Program-made: the position numbers and the translations under genes
Shown here: piece by piece, positions 1 to 8,374 of the stretch
Numbering within the stretch: the first letter of the stretch is position 1
How the letters are laid out: every line of letters begins with the position of its first letter
Origin: Acidimicrobiales bacterium
GTDB taxonomy: Bacteria > Actinomycetota > Acidimicrobiia > Acidimicrobiales > UBA8190
Reading direction: 5' to 3'
Assembly (NCBI GenBank): GCA_035531755.1
Contig: DATKSK010000035.1
Location: 1-52,771, forward strand
Length of the DNA stretch: 52,771 nt
The notes under the pieces: model-generated
The model's input: the letters and a program-made list of their open reading frames with translations, nothing else
What the model was told of the DNA's origin: nothing
Databases searched by the model: none

Positions 1-303
1 CGAGATGCCGAGCGCCCGGGCCACGTCACTGAGGGACGACCCCTGCTCCTTGGCCAGGTCGAACATGGCCAGACGGACCTGATGACGCACCGCCTCGAAC
101 TCCTCGATGGCTTCGGTCACCTCGCTGCGCCGCACCCGCCCGTCGAGGTTGTCCAGCGCGGTCACGAGGTTGGCACCCTCGTCGACCTTCGACGCGAGCC
201 TGACGCTGGCCGTGTCGAAGCGCTCGAGGACGGCGCGGAGGCGTTCGACGATCCCGCTGAGCTCCCGCAGGTGATGTGACAGCTGGTCGCTCTTGACCGA
301 CAT
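1..303 (-). CDS. Partial HTH-containing protein (cut by window edge)
   Basis: An open frame begins at ATG 303 (MSVKSDQLSHHL) and runs off the left edge without a stop, so only the first 101 residues are visible. The N-terminal ~45 residues are helical and rich in Leu, Arg and Glu, resembling a short coiled coil. The visible end, EQGSSLSDVARALGIS, has the spacing of a helix-turn-helix (first helix, turn, recognition helix start). The protein may be a small DNA-binding protein or carry a sigma-region-4-like HTH. The family is not recognised, and the missing C-terminus prevents a firmer call. Confidence 0.6.
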   Translation of the reverse strand, partial: MSVKSDQLSHHLRELSGIVERLRAVLERFDTASVRLASKVDEGANLVTALDNLDGRVRRSEVTEAIEEFEAVRHQVRLAMFDLAKEQGSSLSDVARALGIS

Positions 304-387
304 CGCGCGTGGCCCCCTTCACTCGTCGACAGGGCAAGCGGGCGTGGACCGAGGCTAGTTCTCGGCGCGCACCCGGACGTGGACGCG

Positions 388-409
388 AAAACGCCCCCGA
401 ACGGGGGCG
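388..409 (-). terminator. Rho-independent terminator, minus strand
   Basis: A perfect 7-bp stem (CGCCCCC / GGGGGCG, 392-398 with 403-409) encloses a 4-nt loop. On the minus strand it is followed directly by TTTT (plus-strand AAAA at 388-391). It lies just downstream of the minus-strand Clp N-domain remnant and upstream of the partial HTH gene, so it fits as that gene's old terminator. Confidence 0.55.
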
Positions 410-419
410 ATCTCGCGGG

Positions 420-927
420 TACATGCGTCGCTCGAGGTCCTTGAGCGGGGGGCCGGCCAAGGACCTCGGACCCAGCTTGGCCCAAGCATCCGGTGTTGTC
501 AAGAGGTGTTGACAGGCGGCGTCGGGGCCGCAGGGGGCGCCGGAGGCCCGTCCCCGCCCGGTGTCGCCGGGCCCGGGTCCTCTCCTCGTCCCAGCTCGCC
601 GGCCCGGCTGCGGATGCAGTTCGTTGTGCTCGCGCTTCGGCGCCTCGCGCAGAGGCAGCTCGAGGTCCATGTTGGCGCGGGCGTGAAGGGCGGCGAGCGT
701 CGGTGAGCGGTCTCGTCGGGCGGCACGGCCCGGGTGACGAGACCGCGCACCGCCTGCCGACACGTCCATGTGCATCAGCGCCTCGGCTGCCACGCCGTCG
801 TTCTCGACGATCAGCCGAGGCGGATGCGTTCGGTGCCGATGTGGTCGCGGCCGAGCGCCGTCGACTCCTCCTGGGCCAGCACGAGGATACGACGAGCCCG
901 GTCGGTGAAGCGCTCGAACACCTCCAC
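420..927 (-). pseudogene. Clp N-terminal-domain protein remnant, multiply frameshifted
   Basis: Starting at GTG 927, preceded by a GGGGGG-type ribosome site, the frame reads MEVFERFTDRARRILVLAQE and then GRDHIGTERIRLG. This is the classic start of a ClpC/ClpA N-terminal substrate-binding repeat. A stop follows at once (811-813). Homology resumes in other frames: LIVENDGVAAEALMHMDVS, then AVRGLVTRAVPPDETAH, then MDLELPLREAPKREHNELHP (second Clp N repeat), then HLLTTPDAWAKLG near 480-515. At least three small indels are needed to join them, the first consistent with loss of one C near 815. The intact gene would be a short adaptor-like protein with two Clp N repeats and no ATPase. Sequencing error is possible but would need several errors in one gene. 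The 3' boundary is approximate. Confidence 0.75.
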
Positions 928-1041
928 GGGATCCCCCCGGCGTCGTCGCCTGCCCGGGTCGGCAGCGCCCGGGACCCGGTCGTAAGCTCCGACGGTCTGC
1001 GTGGCCTCTGCACGACGGTGGAGAGGGGGAGGGCTCGGAAG

Positions 1042-2352
1042 GTGCGTCGGCGGTGGGTCGGGTTCGTGTCCACGCCCCTGCCCGCTTCCTGGCGCTACCT
1101 GTTCCTCGCCGGCACGTGCGTGGGCTTCCTGGCGGTCATCTTCGTGCGAGGAGGCCCCAACCCGGCGGAGACCGACGCCCACGCCGTGACGTACCCGGCG
1201 ACGGCGATCTCCCACGGCGATCTTCGTCTCGCCGAGCAGCAGACCTACGTCCCCAACCCGCCGGGCTACCCGCTGCTGACAGCCCCCTTCGTGGTGGCCC
1301 TGCGGCCGTGGTTCGGATCGCCCCGGTGGTGCGACGACAAGCCGATCCCGGCACCGCTGCGCGGGTCGGGCGCGGCGTTCTACCGGACGATCCTGATGCC
1401 GTGTACCGCGCAACACCCGCGCGCCCAGGGGCCCGCGCTCCCGCACTGGTACCGCTCGCAGGCCATCTTCGTCGTCCTGGCGTGGGTGGTGCTGCTCGTG
1501 GGGGCCATCATGCTCTTGCGTTCGGCGGGAGCGGGCGGCGGTGCCGGGGAGCTCGTACTGGCCGTCGCACTTCTCGCCCTGCCCGCCACGACCGACGCCG
1601 TGGCGCAGACCTTCCACCCCCAGGACCTCGTGAGCGTCGGCTGCACGTGTGCGGCCCTCTCGCTGACGTTGCGGCGGCGCTGGGTCCCCGCCGGTGTGCT
1701 CCTCGGCGCCGCCTTCATGGGCAAGCAGTTCGCCGTGCTGGCGTTGCCGGCGCTCGTGGCCGCCGCCCCCGGATGGCGGCCACGAGCCCGGATCGTCCTG
1801 GCGGCGGCCGCCGTGGTGGCACTGGGGGTGATCCCGTTCTACCTCGCCGACCGGGTCGACACCGTGCACGCGCTGACGGCCTCGTACGTTGTCGGTGTGG
1901 GCGTGCTCAAGACGGCGACGGTGGTCGGGCTCCTCGACATCCAGGAGCAGACGAAGATCGAGCTGGCGCGCACCCTGCCGATCGTCGCCGCCGTCGTGCT
2001 CGCCGCCCTGGCGTGGTGGCGCGCCCGGGGCCGGCTGCTGGCGCCGGCGCCGCTCGTCGGGCTCGTCCTCGCCAGCCTCGCCCTTCGGCTCGTCTTCGAA
2101 CTGGGGTTCTTCGACTACTACTTTCTGGCGGTGGGGGCGTTCCTCCTGGTGTTCGACCTCGTCAGGATGCGACCGCCGCTGTGGGCGATCGCCTGGATCG
2201 TGGCGACCCGTTTCGGCCTGACGGCGCTCGTTCCGTCGATCCCGATCGGGCTGACGGCCGCCCTGTTCCTGGCGGCCGCGGTCCTGCCTGTCGTGCTGGG
2301 CTCGGCGCCCGCTCTGACGGCTCGTCCGTCACGATCCGTGCTCGTGGAGTGA
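1042..2352 (+). CDS. Polytopic membrane protein, possible GT-C/GT87-like glycosyltransferase
   Basis: The start is GTG 1042, preceded by a GAGAGGGGGAGG ribosome site; the frame is open further upstream, but only into the Clp remnant. The product is 436 aa. A first membrane helix (about residues 16-34) is followed by a loop with an acidic E-T-D motif (NPAETDAHAV), then about eight more hydrophobic segments. Clusters of Arg on short loops suggest cytoplasmic sides. The architecture, with a first TM followed by an acidic first extracytoplasmic loop, resembles polyprenyl-phosphate-sugar-dependent GT-C mannosyltransferases (GT87/DUF2029). No motif makes this certain. It stands alone, with no co-directional neighbour. 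Confidence 0.7.
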   Translation: MRRRWVGFVSTPLPASWRYLFLAGTCVGFLAVIFVRGGPNPAETDAHAVTYPATAISHGDLRLAEQQTYVPNPPGYPLLTAPFVVALRPWFGSPRWCDDKPIPAPLRGSGAAFYRTILMPCTAQHPRAQGPALPHWYRSQAIFVVLAWVVLLVGAIMLLRSAGAGGGAGELVLAVALLALPATTDAVAQTFHPQDLVSVGCTCAALSLTLRRRWVPAGVLLGAAFMGKQFAVLALPALVAAAPGWRPRARIVLAAAAVVALGVIPFYLADRVDTVHALTASYVVGVGVLKTATVVGLLDIQEQTKIELARTLPIVAAVVLAALAWWRARGRLLAPAPLVGLVLASLALRLVFELGFFDYYFLAVGAFLLVFDLVRMRPPLWAIAWIVATRFGLTALVPSIPIGLTAALFLAAAVLPVVLGSAPALTARPSRSVLVE

Positions 2353-2675
2353 CTCCGGGGGAGTATCGATCGTCGTTAGGGACTTTCGGCCCTTACGGCG
2401 TGTCAACCCCCGTGGCACCCTCGCAGAGACGACCACCAAGTGCAGATGCCCCCCATTTACCTTGGTCGCGTGTCTCTCGGTGAGGAGTGTGCAGCCCGAC
2501 TCACCGAGGGCACGGTCGTCACCTCTCTTCTCTCCGGGTAACCCCGGCGCGCGTCACCCTTCGATGCGTGGCCGCCACATCGCTCCGGGGCGGACCGGTC
2601 CTGGAGCGGCAAGGCTCTCCGGCGGCGCCCGCCGGGGTGTTGCGGGGCCCCCGATTGCCCGCGCTGGGGGCAGTC
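2353..2675. other. Intergenic gap between convergent genes
   Basis: No convincing coding frame is visible. Directly after the membrane-protein stop there is a short dyad (ACTCC-GGG-GGAGT) without a T-run, too weak to call a terminator. Confidence 0.4.
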
Positions 2676-2987
2676 CTACCTGTCGGCGGTGGGCCCGAAG
2701 GGCTCGCGCACGTCGCCGAAGGCGATGACCTCGCCGAAGACGGCGCCGTCCGACGCCCGCCTGATCCGGTAGCCGTCACGGTGCAGGGCGGCCACCTCGA
2801 ACCCGGGGCTCCAGGTCCCGAGGTAGCGGTTGCGGACGGCGACCTTCGCACCGACCCGGTGGGCGCGTCCGCCGTCCGCGAGGGCCCGATCCGTGTGGCG
2901 TGCGTCGAAGCGCCTCGGGCTCGCGTGCGTCTTGCCGCCACGCGACACGTCCAACTGTTCCGGAATGTTCACGTCGACGATGCTCAC
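2676..2987 (-). CDS. Hypothetical protein, 103 aa
   Basis: The start is GTG 2987, with a perfect AGGAGG 7 nt upstream, which makes expression credible. The sequence begins MSIVDVNIPEQLDVSRGGKTH and continues with a basic stretch. The C-terminal half is beta-rich (VRNRYLGTWSPGFEV, then YRIRRASDGAVFGEV). No signal peptide, membrane segment or metal motif is seen. The C-terminal half could be a small beta-barrel of PilZ or SH3 type, but I cannot assign a family. The next minus-strand gene upstream ends about 175 nt away, so it is probably transcribed on its own. Confidence 0.65.
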   Translation of the reverse strand: MSIVDVNIPEQLDVSRGGKTHASPRRFDARHTDRALADGGRAHRVGAKVAVRNRYLGTWSPGFEVAALHRDGYRIRRASDGAVFGEVIAFGDVREPFGPTADR

Positions 2988-3163
2988 GGGACAACCTCCT
3001 CGTGCACATGGCGCCGGCGGGCATGGCCGGCGGCTGGGGGAGACCTCGTGGCGTTTCGTCGTCGCGTCGCCGTAGGAACTTGACCCCTGTCACCGTCCGT
3101 GGCGGGACACCGTCACTGATGGCAGCGGTCAGGCACGAGCCGTCCCGGGCCCGCCCTTCGATG

Positions 3164-3865
3164 TCATGCGACGCAGGACGGGGCGGTGCCGGCAGCCGCG
3201 GCGGTGCGGGCCGAGCCGAGCGGGCCGGCGCATCGTTGCAGCGTGATGCGCAACGAGCCGGCGCCGTGTGCCGTCATGCTGCCGGCGAACCCGAAGCCCG
3301 AGAACTCGGTCGGCGCCCCCCCGGTCGTCCATCCCTGCAACGACAGGGCCAGCAGCACGGCCGTCTCGGCGACACCCGCGGCCATTGCAGCCGGGTACGA
3401 GTAGACGAGGTCGACGTCGTCCACCCCTCCGGCCGCGCCGCGCGCCGCGTCACGCTCCTGCAGCAACGTGAACCTGGGGGGAAGCACGAGGGACGCAGGG
3501 ACGGCCGCGGGGCGCGGGACGTCGCGGACAGGCGACGCACCGGCCACGGACACGAGCACCGTGACCACGCCCACGATCACCGGAATCACCACCCGTCGCC
3601 ACAGGCGTCCACGAGCGCGGGCGGCACCATCGCCGGCCCGGGCAGCGGCCCGCGCGTTGTCGTGCGGGTCGGGCGACGGCGAGATGTGCGGCTCGCCCGG
3701 CGTTCGCGGTGGAGGCGCCGGGGTGCCACCGGTGGTGCGGCAGAACTGTGTCCCCGGCGGCACTTCCCGCCCGCACACGGCGCAGAAGCCGAACCGGGCT
3801 TCGATGTCGGGCACGGGTGTGAGCAATCGCGCCGCCGCCTGCTGCTTCGCCGCTACTCGCCCCAT
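3164..3865 (-). CDS. Zinc-ribbon membrane-anchored protein
   Basis: The start is ATG 3865, with a GGGGG-type ribosome site 8 nt upstream; the product is 233 aa. Residues ~27-45 hold two Cys pairs (CAVC ... FCRTTGG), close to a zinc_ribbon_2 domain but with the last Cys replaced by Thr (C-R-T-T instead of C-x-x-C). A Pro/Ala/Arg-rich linker follows. A single membrane helix (VVIPVIVGVVTVLVSVAGA, ~95-115) precedes an extracytoplasmic domain of ~115 residues ending in a Cys. The layout of cytoplasmic zinc ribbon, one TM and outer domain is common in actinobacterial envelope proteins of unknown role. The third/fourth ligand change suggests weakened zinc binding. Confidence 0.65.
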   Translation of the reverse strand: MGRVAAKQQAAARLLTPVPDIEARFGFCAVCGREVPPGTQFCRTTGGTPAPPPRTPGEPHISPSPDPHDNARAAARAGDGAARARGRLWRRVVIPVIVGVVTVLVSVAGASPVRDVPRPAAVPASLVLPPRFTLLQERDAARGAAGGVDDVDLVYSYPAAMAAGVAETAVLLALSLQGWTTGGAPTEFSGFGFAGSMTAHGAGSLRITLQRCAGPLGSARTAAAAGTAPSCVA

Positions 3866-4248
3866 GCGCAGTGCCCCCGTTGACGCATCAGTGTCCCGGC
3901 TGATCGTCCACGGGAGGATTCGCCGACCCGCCCGGGCGGTTGCACCTCTCGCGGCCCGGATGCTACCGGCTGGGCGTTGGGAACGGACGGAACAGAATTT
4001 CGCCGGCACGGGCCCCGGCGCCTCCGACCGCCCTTCGTGACATGACGTCGCCCTCGGCGCCCGGCGTGTCGCCGCGACAGGCCGATGGAACCCCCGAGGT
4101 CGAACGTAAGCGGGACGCCACGCCGAGGCGCCCCCGGGTTGCCGGCCGTCGCACTCGAGCGCGGCCGCCTCGGCGCCGTCCCCGTGCCCGTGGCGGCTCG
4201 CGAGGTGCGCAACGGCGTCGACGTCCGCGCGCCGCGTCCCCGCTGTGG
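3866..4248. other. Non-coding / degraded stretch
   Basis: This lies between the zinc-ribbon gene start and the cyclase fragment. Frames are open here only because of the GC content. I see no motif, start with ribosome site, or repeat. It probably holds further decayed sequence from the event that left the cyclase fragment. Confidence 0.35.
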
Positions 4249-4428
4249 CGCGCCCAGGGCGGACGCGGCGACCGGCCGGCGCCTGCTCCTGACCATGAGC
4301 GACTCCACCGCGGAGGTGTCGAAGGTGATGCCGGACCCTTCGAGGACCTCGGGTGTGACGAGCCCCTGGCCCGGAGCCGCCGTGCTCAGCACCCGGGTGG
4401 CGAGGTTCGCGGTGTCGCCCGTGGAGCC
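4249..4428 (-). pseudogene. Fragment of a class III adenylate/guanylate cyclase catalytic domain
   Basis: Directly after the stop of the Gfo/Idh gene, and in the same frame, about 60 residues read GSTGDTANLATRVLSTAAPG, then QGLVTPEVLEGSGITF and a V-R-S-R-R-R-P-V-A-A-S-A tail. In multidomain cyclases (cyclase plus ATPase signalling proteins) the corresponding stretch is G-D-x-V-N-x-A-A-R-L, then P-G-x-x-x-V, then a K-G-K-x-x-P-V-x-A-Y segment. There is no start codon and no upstream catalytic part, so the piece is dead. It looks like debris of a larger gene joined here by deletion or rearrangement. Confidence 0.65.
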
Positions 4429-5571
4429 TCACACGGGCGCCACCTCCGTCCAGGCGCCCCCGGCCCGGGCCGAATGGCGCACGGCGTCGAGGACCGCCAT
4501 CTGGGCGACGCCGTCCGCGAAGGTCGCGGGCTGGGGCCCCGCCGCCGGCCGGCCCAGGATGCGGTCGCGGAAGGCGGCCGCCAACCGGGTATAGGGGCCG
4601 TACTCGACGCCGAAGGTGATCATCTGTTCGTAGGTGGTCGTGACGGCCCCGTCGGGCAGGGGCGGGGCGGGGTCGCCGCGCAGGTCGTCGGGCACCGGGA
4701 GGCGGCGCACGCCCGAGGCGTCGGCGACCCGGACGGTGTCGCCCACGCCTTCGATCCAGGCCGAGCCGGTGGAGCCCGTGACCCTGGTCTCCACGATGAT
4801 GCCCCGGTCCGAGGCCGTGCTCTGGAGCACGCCCACACACCCGGTGCGCATGCGGAAGTGGATGACGAAGCCGTCGTCGGCGGTCATGGGCCGTTCGACG
4901 ACGTGGATGACCGACGCGCTCACGCCCTCGAACTCCCCGAGGGTGACGCGGATCTGGTCGATGAGCTGTGAGCCGTGGGCGCCCAGCCATCCGCCGCCGG
5001 CGTCGGCGTCGGCCCACCACTCGGGGAGCTGCGCCCCCGGGTCGGCGAGCATCGGGACGTGCATGAGCCACGTGGCGATCCGGGGCGCCCCGACGAGGCC
5101 GGCGCGCACGGCGTCGGCGAGCAGCGCCTGCCCGGCGTCGTAGCGGAACTCCGTCCCCAGCAGGTGAACGATCCCCTCCTGTTGCGCCGCCGCCAGCACG
5201 GCCCGCCCCTCGGCCGTGTTGCGGGCGAAGGGCTTCTCGCACAGCACGTGCTTCCCCGCGGCGATGGCTTCCAGGGCCAGCGGGGCGTGCGTGTGCGGGG
5301 GAGTCGCGATGGTGACAGCGTCCACGTCGACCGCCCCGAGCGCCTCGGCCAGCGTCGCGCAGGCGCGTGGCACCTCGAACAGGCGGGCGCGCTCGGCCGT
5401 CTTCGCCGGGTCGCGCCCCACCAGGGCGCGTACCTCCACCCCGGCGTGGTGCAGGGCGCGCACGTGCGAGTAGCACCCGAAGCCGGTCCCGACGACGACC
5501 GCGCCGAGCGCGCCGCCACCACCACCACCACCGACCGCGCCGCCGGTGTCGGGGCGGTCCGGGGCGCTCAT
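4429..5571 (-). CDS. Gfo/Idh/MocA family oxidoreductase
   Basis: The start is ATG 5571, which overlaps the stop of the upstream small gene as ATGA; the product is 380 aa, normal for the family. The NAD(P)-binding fold begins with VVVGTGFGCYSHVRAL (residues ~17-32). The hallmark EKPFARN follows 'GKHVLC' near residue 122, where Lys is the conserved catalytic/cofactor residue. A C-terminal alpha/beta domain follows (GGGWLGAHGSQLID). A run of glycines at residues 10-17 is probably a repeat expansion. Family members oxidise or reduce sugars, inositols or biliverdin-like substrates; the substrate here is unknown. It is the last gene of the RDD / small-ORF / oxidoreductase unit. Confidence 0.85.
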   Translation of the reverse strand: MSAPDRPDTGGAVGGGGGGGALGAVVVGTGFGCYSHVRALHHAGVEVRALVGRDPAKTAERARLFEVPRACATLAEALGAVDVDAVTIATPPHTHAPLALEAIAAGKHVLCEKPFARNTAEGRAVLAAAQQEGIVHLLGTEFRYDAGQALLADAVRAGLVGAPRIATWLMHVPMLADPGAQLPEWWADADAGGGWLGAHGSQLIDQIRVTLGEFEGVSASVIHVVERPMTADDGFVIHFRMRTGCVGVLQSTASDRGIIVETRVTGSTGSAWIEGVGDTVRVADASGVRRLPVPDDLRGDPAPPLPDGAVTTTYEQMITFGVEYGPYTRLAAAFRDRILGRPAAGPQPATFADGVAQMAVLDAVRHSARAGGAWTEVAPV

Positions 5572-5789
5572 GAGCGTCCCGGACCGGCGGCCCTGAGCAC
5601 GGACCGGGCGGCGTCGGCGGCGGGGTGTGCAGCGGGCACGGCCCCCGACGTGTGCAGCGTGGCGTGGACCAGGTCCTCCTCGGGCTTGCCGGCGCACGGG
5701 GCGGTGTGGAGTCGGCCCGCAACGTCGGCGAACGTCCCTGTCTCGAGATCGTGGTGGAGCTCGAGGACTGATCGGTCGGGCGGCCACAT
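5568..5789 (-). CDS. Small hypothetical protein, 73 aa
   Basis: ATG 5789 lies 2 nt after the stop of the RDD gene, and its TGA overlaps the ATG of the oxidoreductase by 4 nt. That spacing is the main support for translation. The protein begins MWPPDRSVLELHHDLETG and is acidic in the N-terminal half and Ala-rich in the C-terminal half (AAHPAADAARSVLRAAG). A His pair and two further His are present, with one Cys. There is no signal or membrane segment. I do not recognise a family. It might be a subunit or regulator of the downstream oxidoreductase. Confidence 0.5.
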   Translation of the reverse strand: MWPPDRSVLELHHDLETGTFADVAGRLHTAPCAGKPEEDLVHATLHTSGAVPAAHPAADAARSVLRAAGPGRS

Positions 5790-5791
5790 GG

Positions 5792-6616
5792 TCACGTCTT
5801 CACGACGACGGTGTTGGTGACCTTGTCGTGAAGGGTCTGGCGGCGCTGGTCCCAGAGGGGGAACAGCATGTCCACGATCCACGGGAGGAACAGGACGACG
5901 GCGAGGAGGTACTCGAACACGACGCGGCCCAGCGCCCGCCCGTACCCGATCCCTCCACCGCCGGCGGCGTCGACCGCCCGTGCCCGCACCGCCATCATGC
6001 CCGGCGTCTGGCCGCGCCATCCGATGAACACCGTGGCGTAGATGACGACGATGAGCGCCGAGATGGCGACCCCCCGACCGGAGACGTTGAACCGCGACCC
6101 GTTGACGACCACGCTCTGGCGCACGGCGTGCAGAGGGAGGAGCACGACCGCGCCGATCACGCTGGTGATCAGCCAGTCGATCAGCCACCCGCCCACGCGC
6201 GCCCCGTAGCTGGCGAAGGGTGATACGGGGACCGTGTACCCGGGGCTCCACTGCGGCGCGCCCTGGGGTGCGCCGTAGGGCCCGCCGTACGCCGCACCGT
6301 ATCCGGGTGGCGGTGGGGGGGGCGGGAAGCCGCCCGGCGGGGGCTGCGCCCAACCGCCGGCGGCGGGTGGCGGGTAGCCGGGCGCCTGCGGTGCCGGCGG
6401 CGGGTGGCCGTTCGGGTAGAGGGGAGGGGGCGGGTAGCCGGGTGGTGGGGATGGCGGGTACCCCGGCGGCGGGTAGTCCGGTGGCGCCGGGGGCGGGTAG
6501 TCCGGTGGAGACGGGGGTGCAGGCGCCGGTTCGGGGGAGGTGCCGGGCCCCTCCCCGTCGGGTCGCTCGCCGGGGATCGGGGACACAGGATCGTCGGTAG
6601 GGGGGGTGTCAGGCAT
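5792..6616 (-). CDS. RDD-family membrane protein with proline-rich N-terminus
   Basis: The product is 274 aa. The first ~130 residues are disordered and dominated by P, G and Y (repeated PPGYPP-type units), as in many actinobacterial envelope proteins. The RDD domain follows: YGARVGGWLIDWLI (the R...D signature), three to four membrane helices, GQTPGMMAVRARAVD, and a C-terminal DMLFPLWDQRRQTLHDKVTN ending, typical of RDD proteins. Function in the family is broad (transport or envelope roles). It is first in a three-gene minus-strand run. Confidence 0.85.
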   Translation of the reverse strand: MPDTPPTDDPVSPIPGERPDGEGPGTSPEPAPAPPSPPDYPPPAPPDYPPPGYPPSPPPGYPPPPLYPNGHPPPAPQAPGYPPPAAGGWAQPPPGGFPPPPPPPGYGAAYGGPYGAPQGAPQWSPGYTVPVSPFASYGARVGGWLIDWLITSVIGAVVLLPLHAVRQSVVVNGSRFNVSGRGVAISALIVVIYATVFIGWRGQTPGMMAVRARAVDAAGGGGIGYGRALGRVVFEYLLAVVLFLPWIVDMLFPLWDQRRQTLHDKVTNTVVVKT

Positions 6617-6678
6617 CGCGCGTCATTGTGCCAGTCCCCAGGTCCGTCGCCCGGATCCGTTGCTGCCTCGAGGAAGCG

Positions 6679-6750
6679 CCGACGCCGGGTCGCGGTGTTG
6701 TGCGAACGCCAGGTCGCGGTGTCATGCCGACGCCAGGTCGCGGCGCCAGA
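6679..6750. repeat. 24-bp tandem repeat, 3 copies
   Basis: Units begin at 6679, 6703 and 6727, each close to CGACGCCAGGTCGCGGTGT plus 4-5 variable bases. The array covers the last codons and stop of the ABC permease (6722-6724) and the spacer after it, so the permease C-terminus is repeat-encoded. Confidence 0.8.
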
Positions 6751-8371
6751 ATGCGATGCCGCCTGCAACGGCGGCGACGGCTCCCAACGCCGTGAGCACT
6801 GCCGAGCTGGTCCAGTCGGGGCTGGTGGCCGGCGCCGGGGCCATGTGGAACAGCAACGACGTGTCGAGGAACCAGTGATCGGCCCGCACGACCGTGCCCA
6901 CGAGCTCGACGAGGAACGACCACGCGATCACCCCGTAGGTGACGATGGAAGCCGCCCGCGGTCGCACGCCGAGGACGAGCACGCCCACGCCCAGGACGAA
7001 GAGTGCGGGGGGCACCGTGTTCACGCCCGCCTCGAGGAGGCTGGTGATGCCGACGTCGGCGTGCTGGCTGAGGGCCCCCGCCCAAGCGAGGAGGGCCGTG
7101 ACCATCGCACTCGCCACCACGAGGCCCACGGCCACCACGACGCGCCCGGTCAGCCACGCCACGCGCCCGACCCGACGGACGAGGAGATTGTCGAGGCGCC
7201 CGCCGGCCTCGTCGTCGCGCGCTGCGCTGACCTGCCCGCAGGCGACCACCGCCACCATGGCGGTCACGAAGAGAAAGGCGAAGCCGAGATAGGCGCCGGC
7301 GCCGGTGCCGTGGCCGCCGAGACGCGCCAGCGCGTCCGACACCGCCGTGGAGCCCGAGACCGACGACGTCGCCGATTGCGCGACGAGGCCCAGGACCAGT
7401 CCGGTCGCGCCCAGCGCCACCAGCCAGGCGATGCCCACGGGCCGGGCCAACCGGAGGGCGAGCCCGGTCGGGCCCGTCAGCAGCCTGGTGTGCGGTTCCC
7501 CGCGGTCGCGATCGGGCAGGACGCTGGCGCCGAGGTCGCGGGCTCCGGCGATCCGCGCGCTGGCGACGCAGAGCACCACCACCAGGAGGGCGATGGGAAC
7601 GAAGGGCCCCGCGTGCGAGCCCGTCAACGGATGGAGCTCCTCGACCCAGCCGAGCGGGCTGACCCATGCCAACCAGTGCAGCCCCGTCCCGGCGTCGGCC
7701 ACCATCCTGATCAGGTACGCCACGCCGAGGACCCCGCCGGCGAGGCCGGCGGCCTGACGACGGGTGGCGGCCACGTTGCCGGCGAGCGCCCCGAGCGCCA
7801 GGAACACGGCTGCGCTCGAGACCAGCGCGACGGAAAAGAACAGTGCGGCCTGGACCGAGATGCGGGGGTGGGCCGTGGAGGCGACCCCGACGGTGATGAC
7901 GGCGGTGGTGGACCACAGCGCCCCGAGCCCGGCCCCGAGCCCGGCGAGGCCCTGGACCGCGGCCCGGCGCCTGGTGGTCTGTCCGCCCAGGAGGAGCTCC
8001 CACCGCCCGGCGTCCTCCTCGCCGCGCAGGAGCCGGGTCCCCGTGAGCAGTCCCCAGACGGCACCCACGATGCTCAGGATTCCGAGGCTCCGCCACGCCG
8101 TGAAGCCCGCCACGGTCTCGAGATGGCGGCCCGGCCCGATGATCGCCTCGATGCCGATGTTGGCGCCGAACGTGCGTGCGAACGCGGTCCGGGCCGCCAC
8201 CGTCGGGTATGCCGAGGCGTACCCCTTCATCGAGGCGGCGACGTAGACACCGAACACGAGTCCCCAGATCGCCGCCGAGGTGCTCGCCCGCCGGGCCACC
8301 AGCCGTGCCACCACCGTCGAGGGAGACCTGCCCTCGGGACGCGCCCTCGGGCATGCCGTGGCGGTCACCAT
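6722..8371 (-). CDS. ABC exporter permease (polyketide-antibiotic exporter type)
   Basis: The product is 549 aa with about twelve hydrophobic segments in two similar halves. Each half contains a 'GEEDAGRWELLLGG' or 'DDEAGGRLDNLLVRRVGR' segment, a conserved feature of large ABC-2 permeases of the actinobacterial drug/polyketide exporter group. ATG 8371 follows the stop of the ATPase gene by 3 nt, so the two are co-translated. The pair probably exports a hydrophobic compound; the substrate is unknown. The last residues are encoded by a 24-bp tandem repeat. Confidence 0.8.
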   Translation of the reverse strand: MVTATACPRARPEGRSPSTVVARLVARRASTSAAIWGLVFGVYVAASMKGYASAYPTVAARTAFARTFGANIGIEAIIGPGRHLETVAGFTAWRSLGILSIVGAVWGLLTGTRLLRGEEDAGRWELLLGGQTTRRRAAVQGLAGLGAGLGALWSTTAVITVGVASTAHPRISVQAALFFSVALVSSAAVFLALGALAGNVAATRRQAAGLAGGVLGVAYLIRMVADAGTGLHWLAWVSPLGWVEELHPLTGSHAGPFVPIALLVVVLCVASARIAGARDLGASVLPDRDRGEPHTRLLTGPTGLALRLARPVGIAWLVALGATGLVLGLVAQSATSSVSGSTAVSDALARLGGHGTGAGAYLGFAFLFVTAMVAVVACGQVSAARDDEAGGRLDNLLVRRVGRVAWLTGRVVVAVGLVVASAMVTALLAWAGALSQHADVGITSLLEAGVNTVPPALFVLGVGVLVLGVRPRAASIVTYGVIAWSFLVELVGTVVRADHWFLDTSLLFHMAPAPATSPDWTSSAVLTALGAVAAVAGGIAFWRRDLASA

Positions 8372-8374
8372 CGG

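Noticed and set aside
2350-2364. Terminator after the membrane-protein gene
   Set aside because: The stem has only five pairs and there is no T-run after it.
3164-5722. Single 852-residue minus-strand frame covering the zinc-ribbon gene and the oxidoreductase region
   Set aside because: Only its last 233 residues look like a protein; the rest is antiphase to the Gfo/Idh gene with its clear NAD and EKP motifs.
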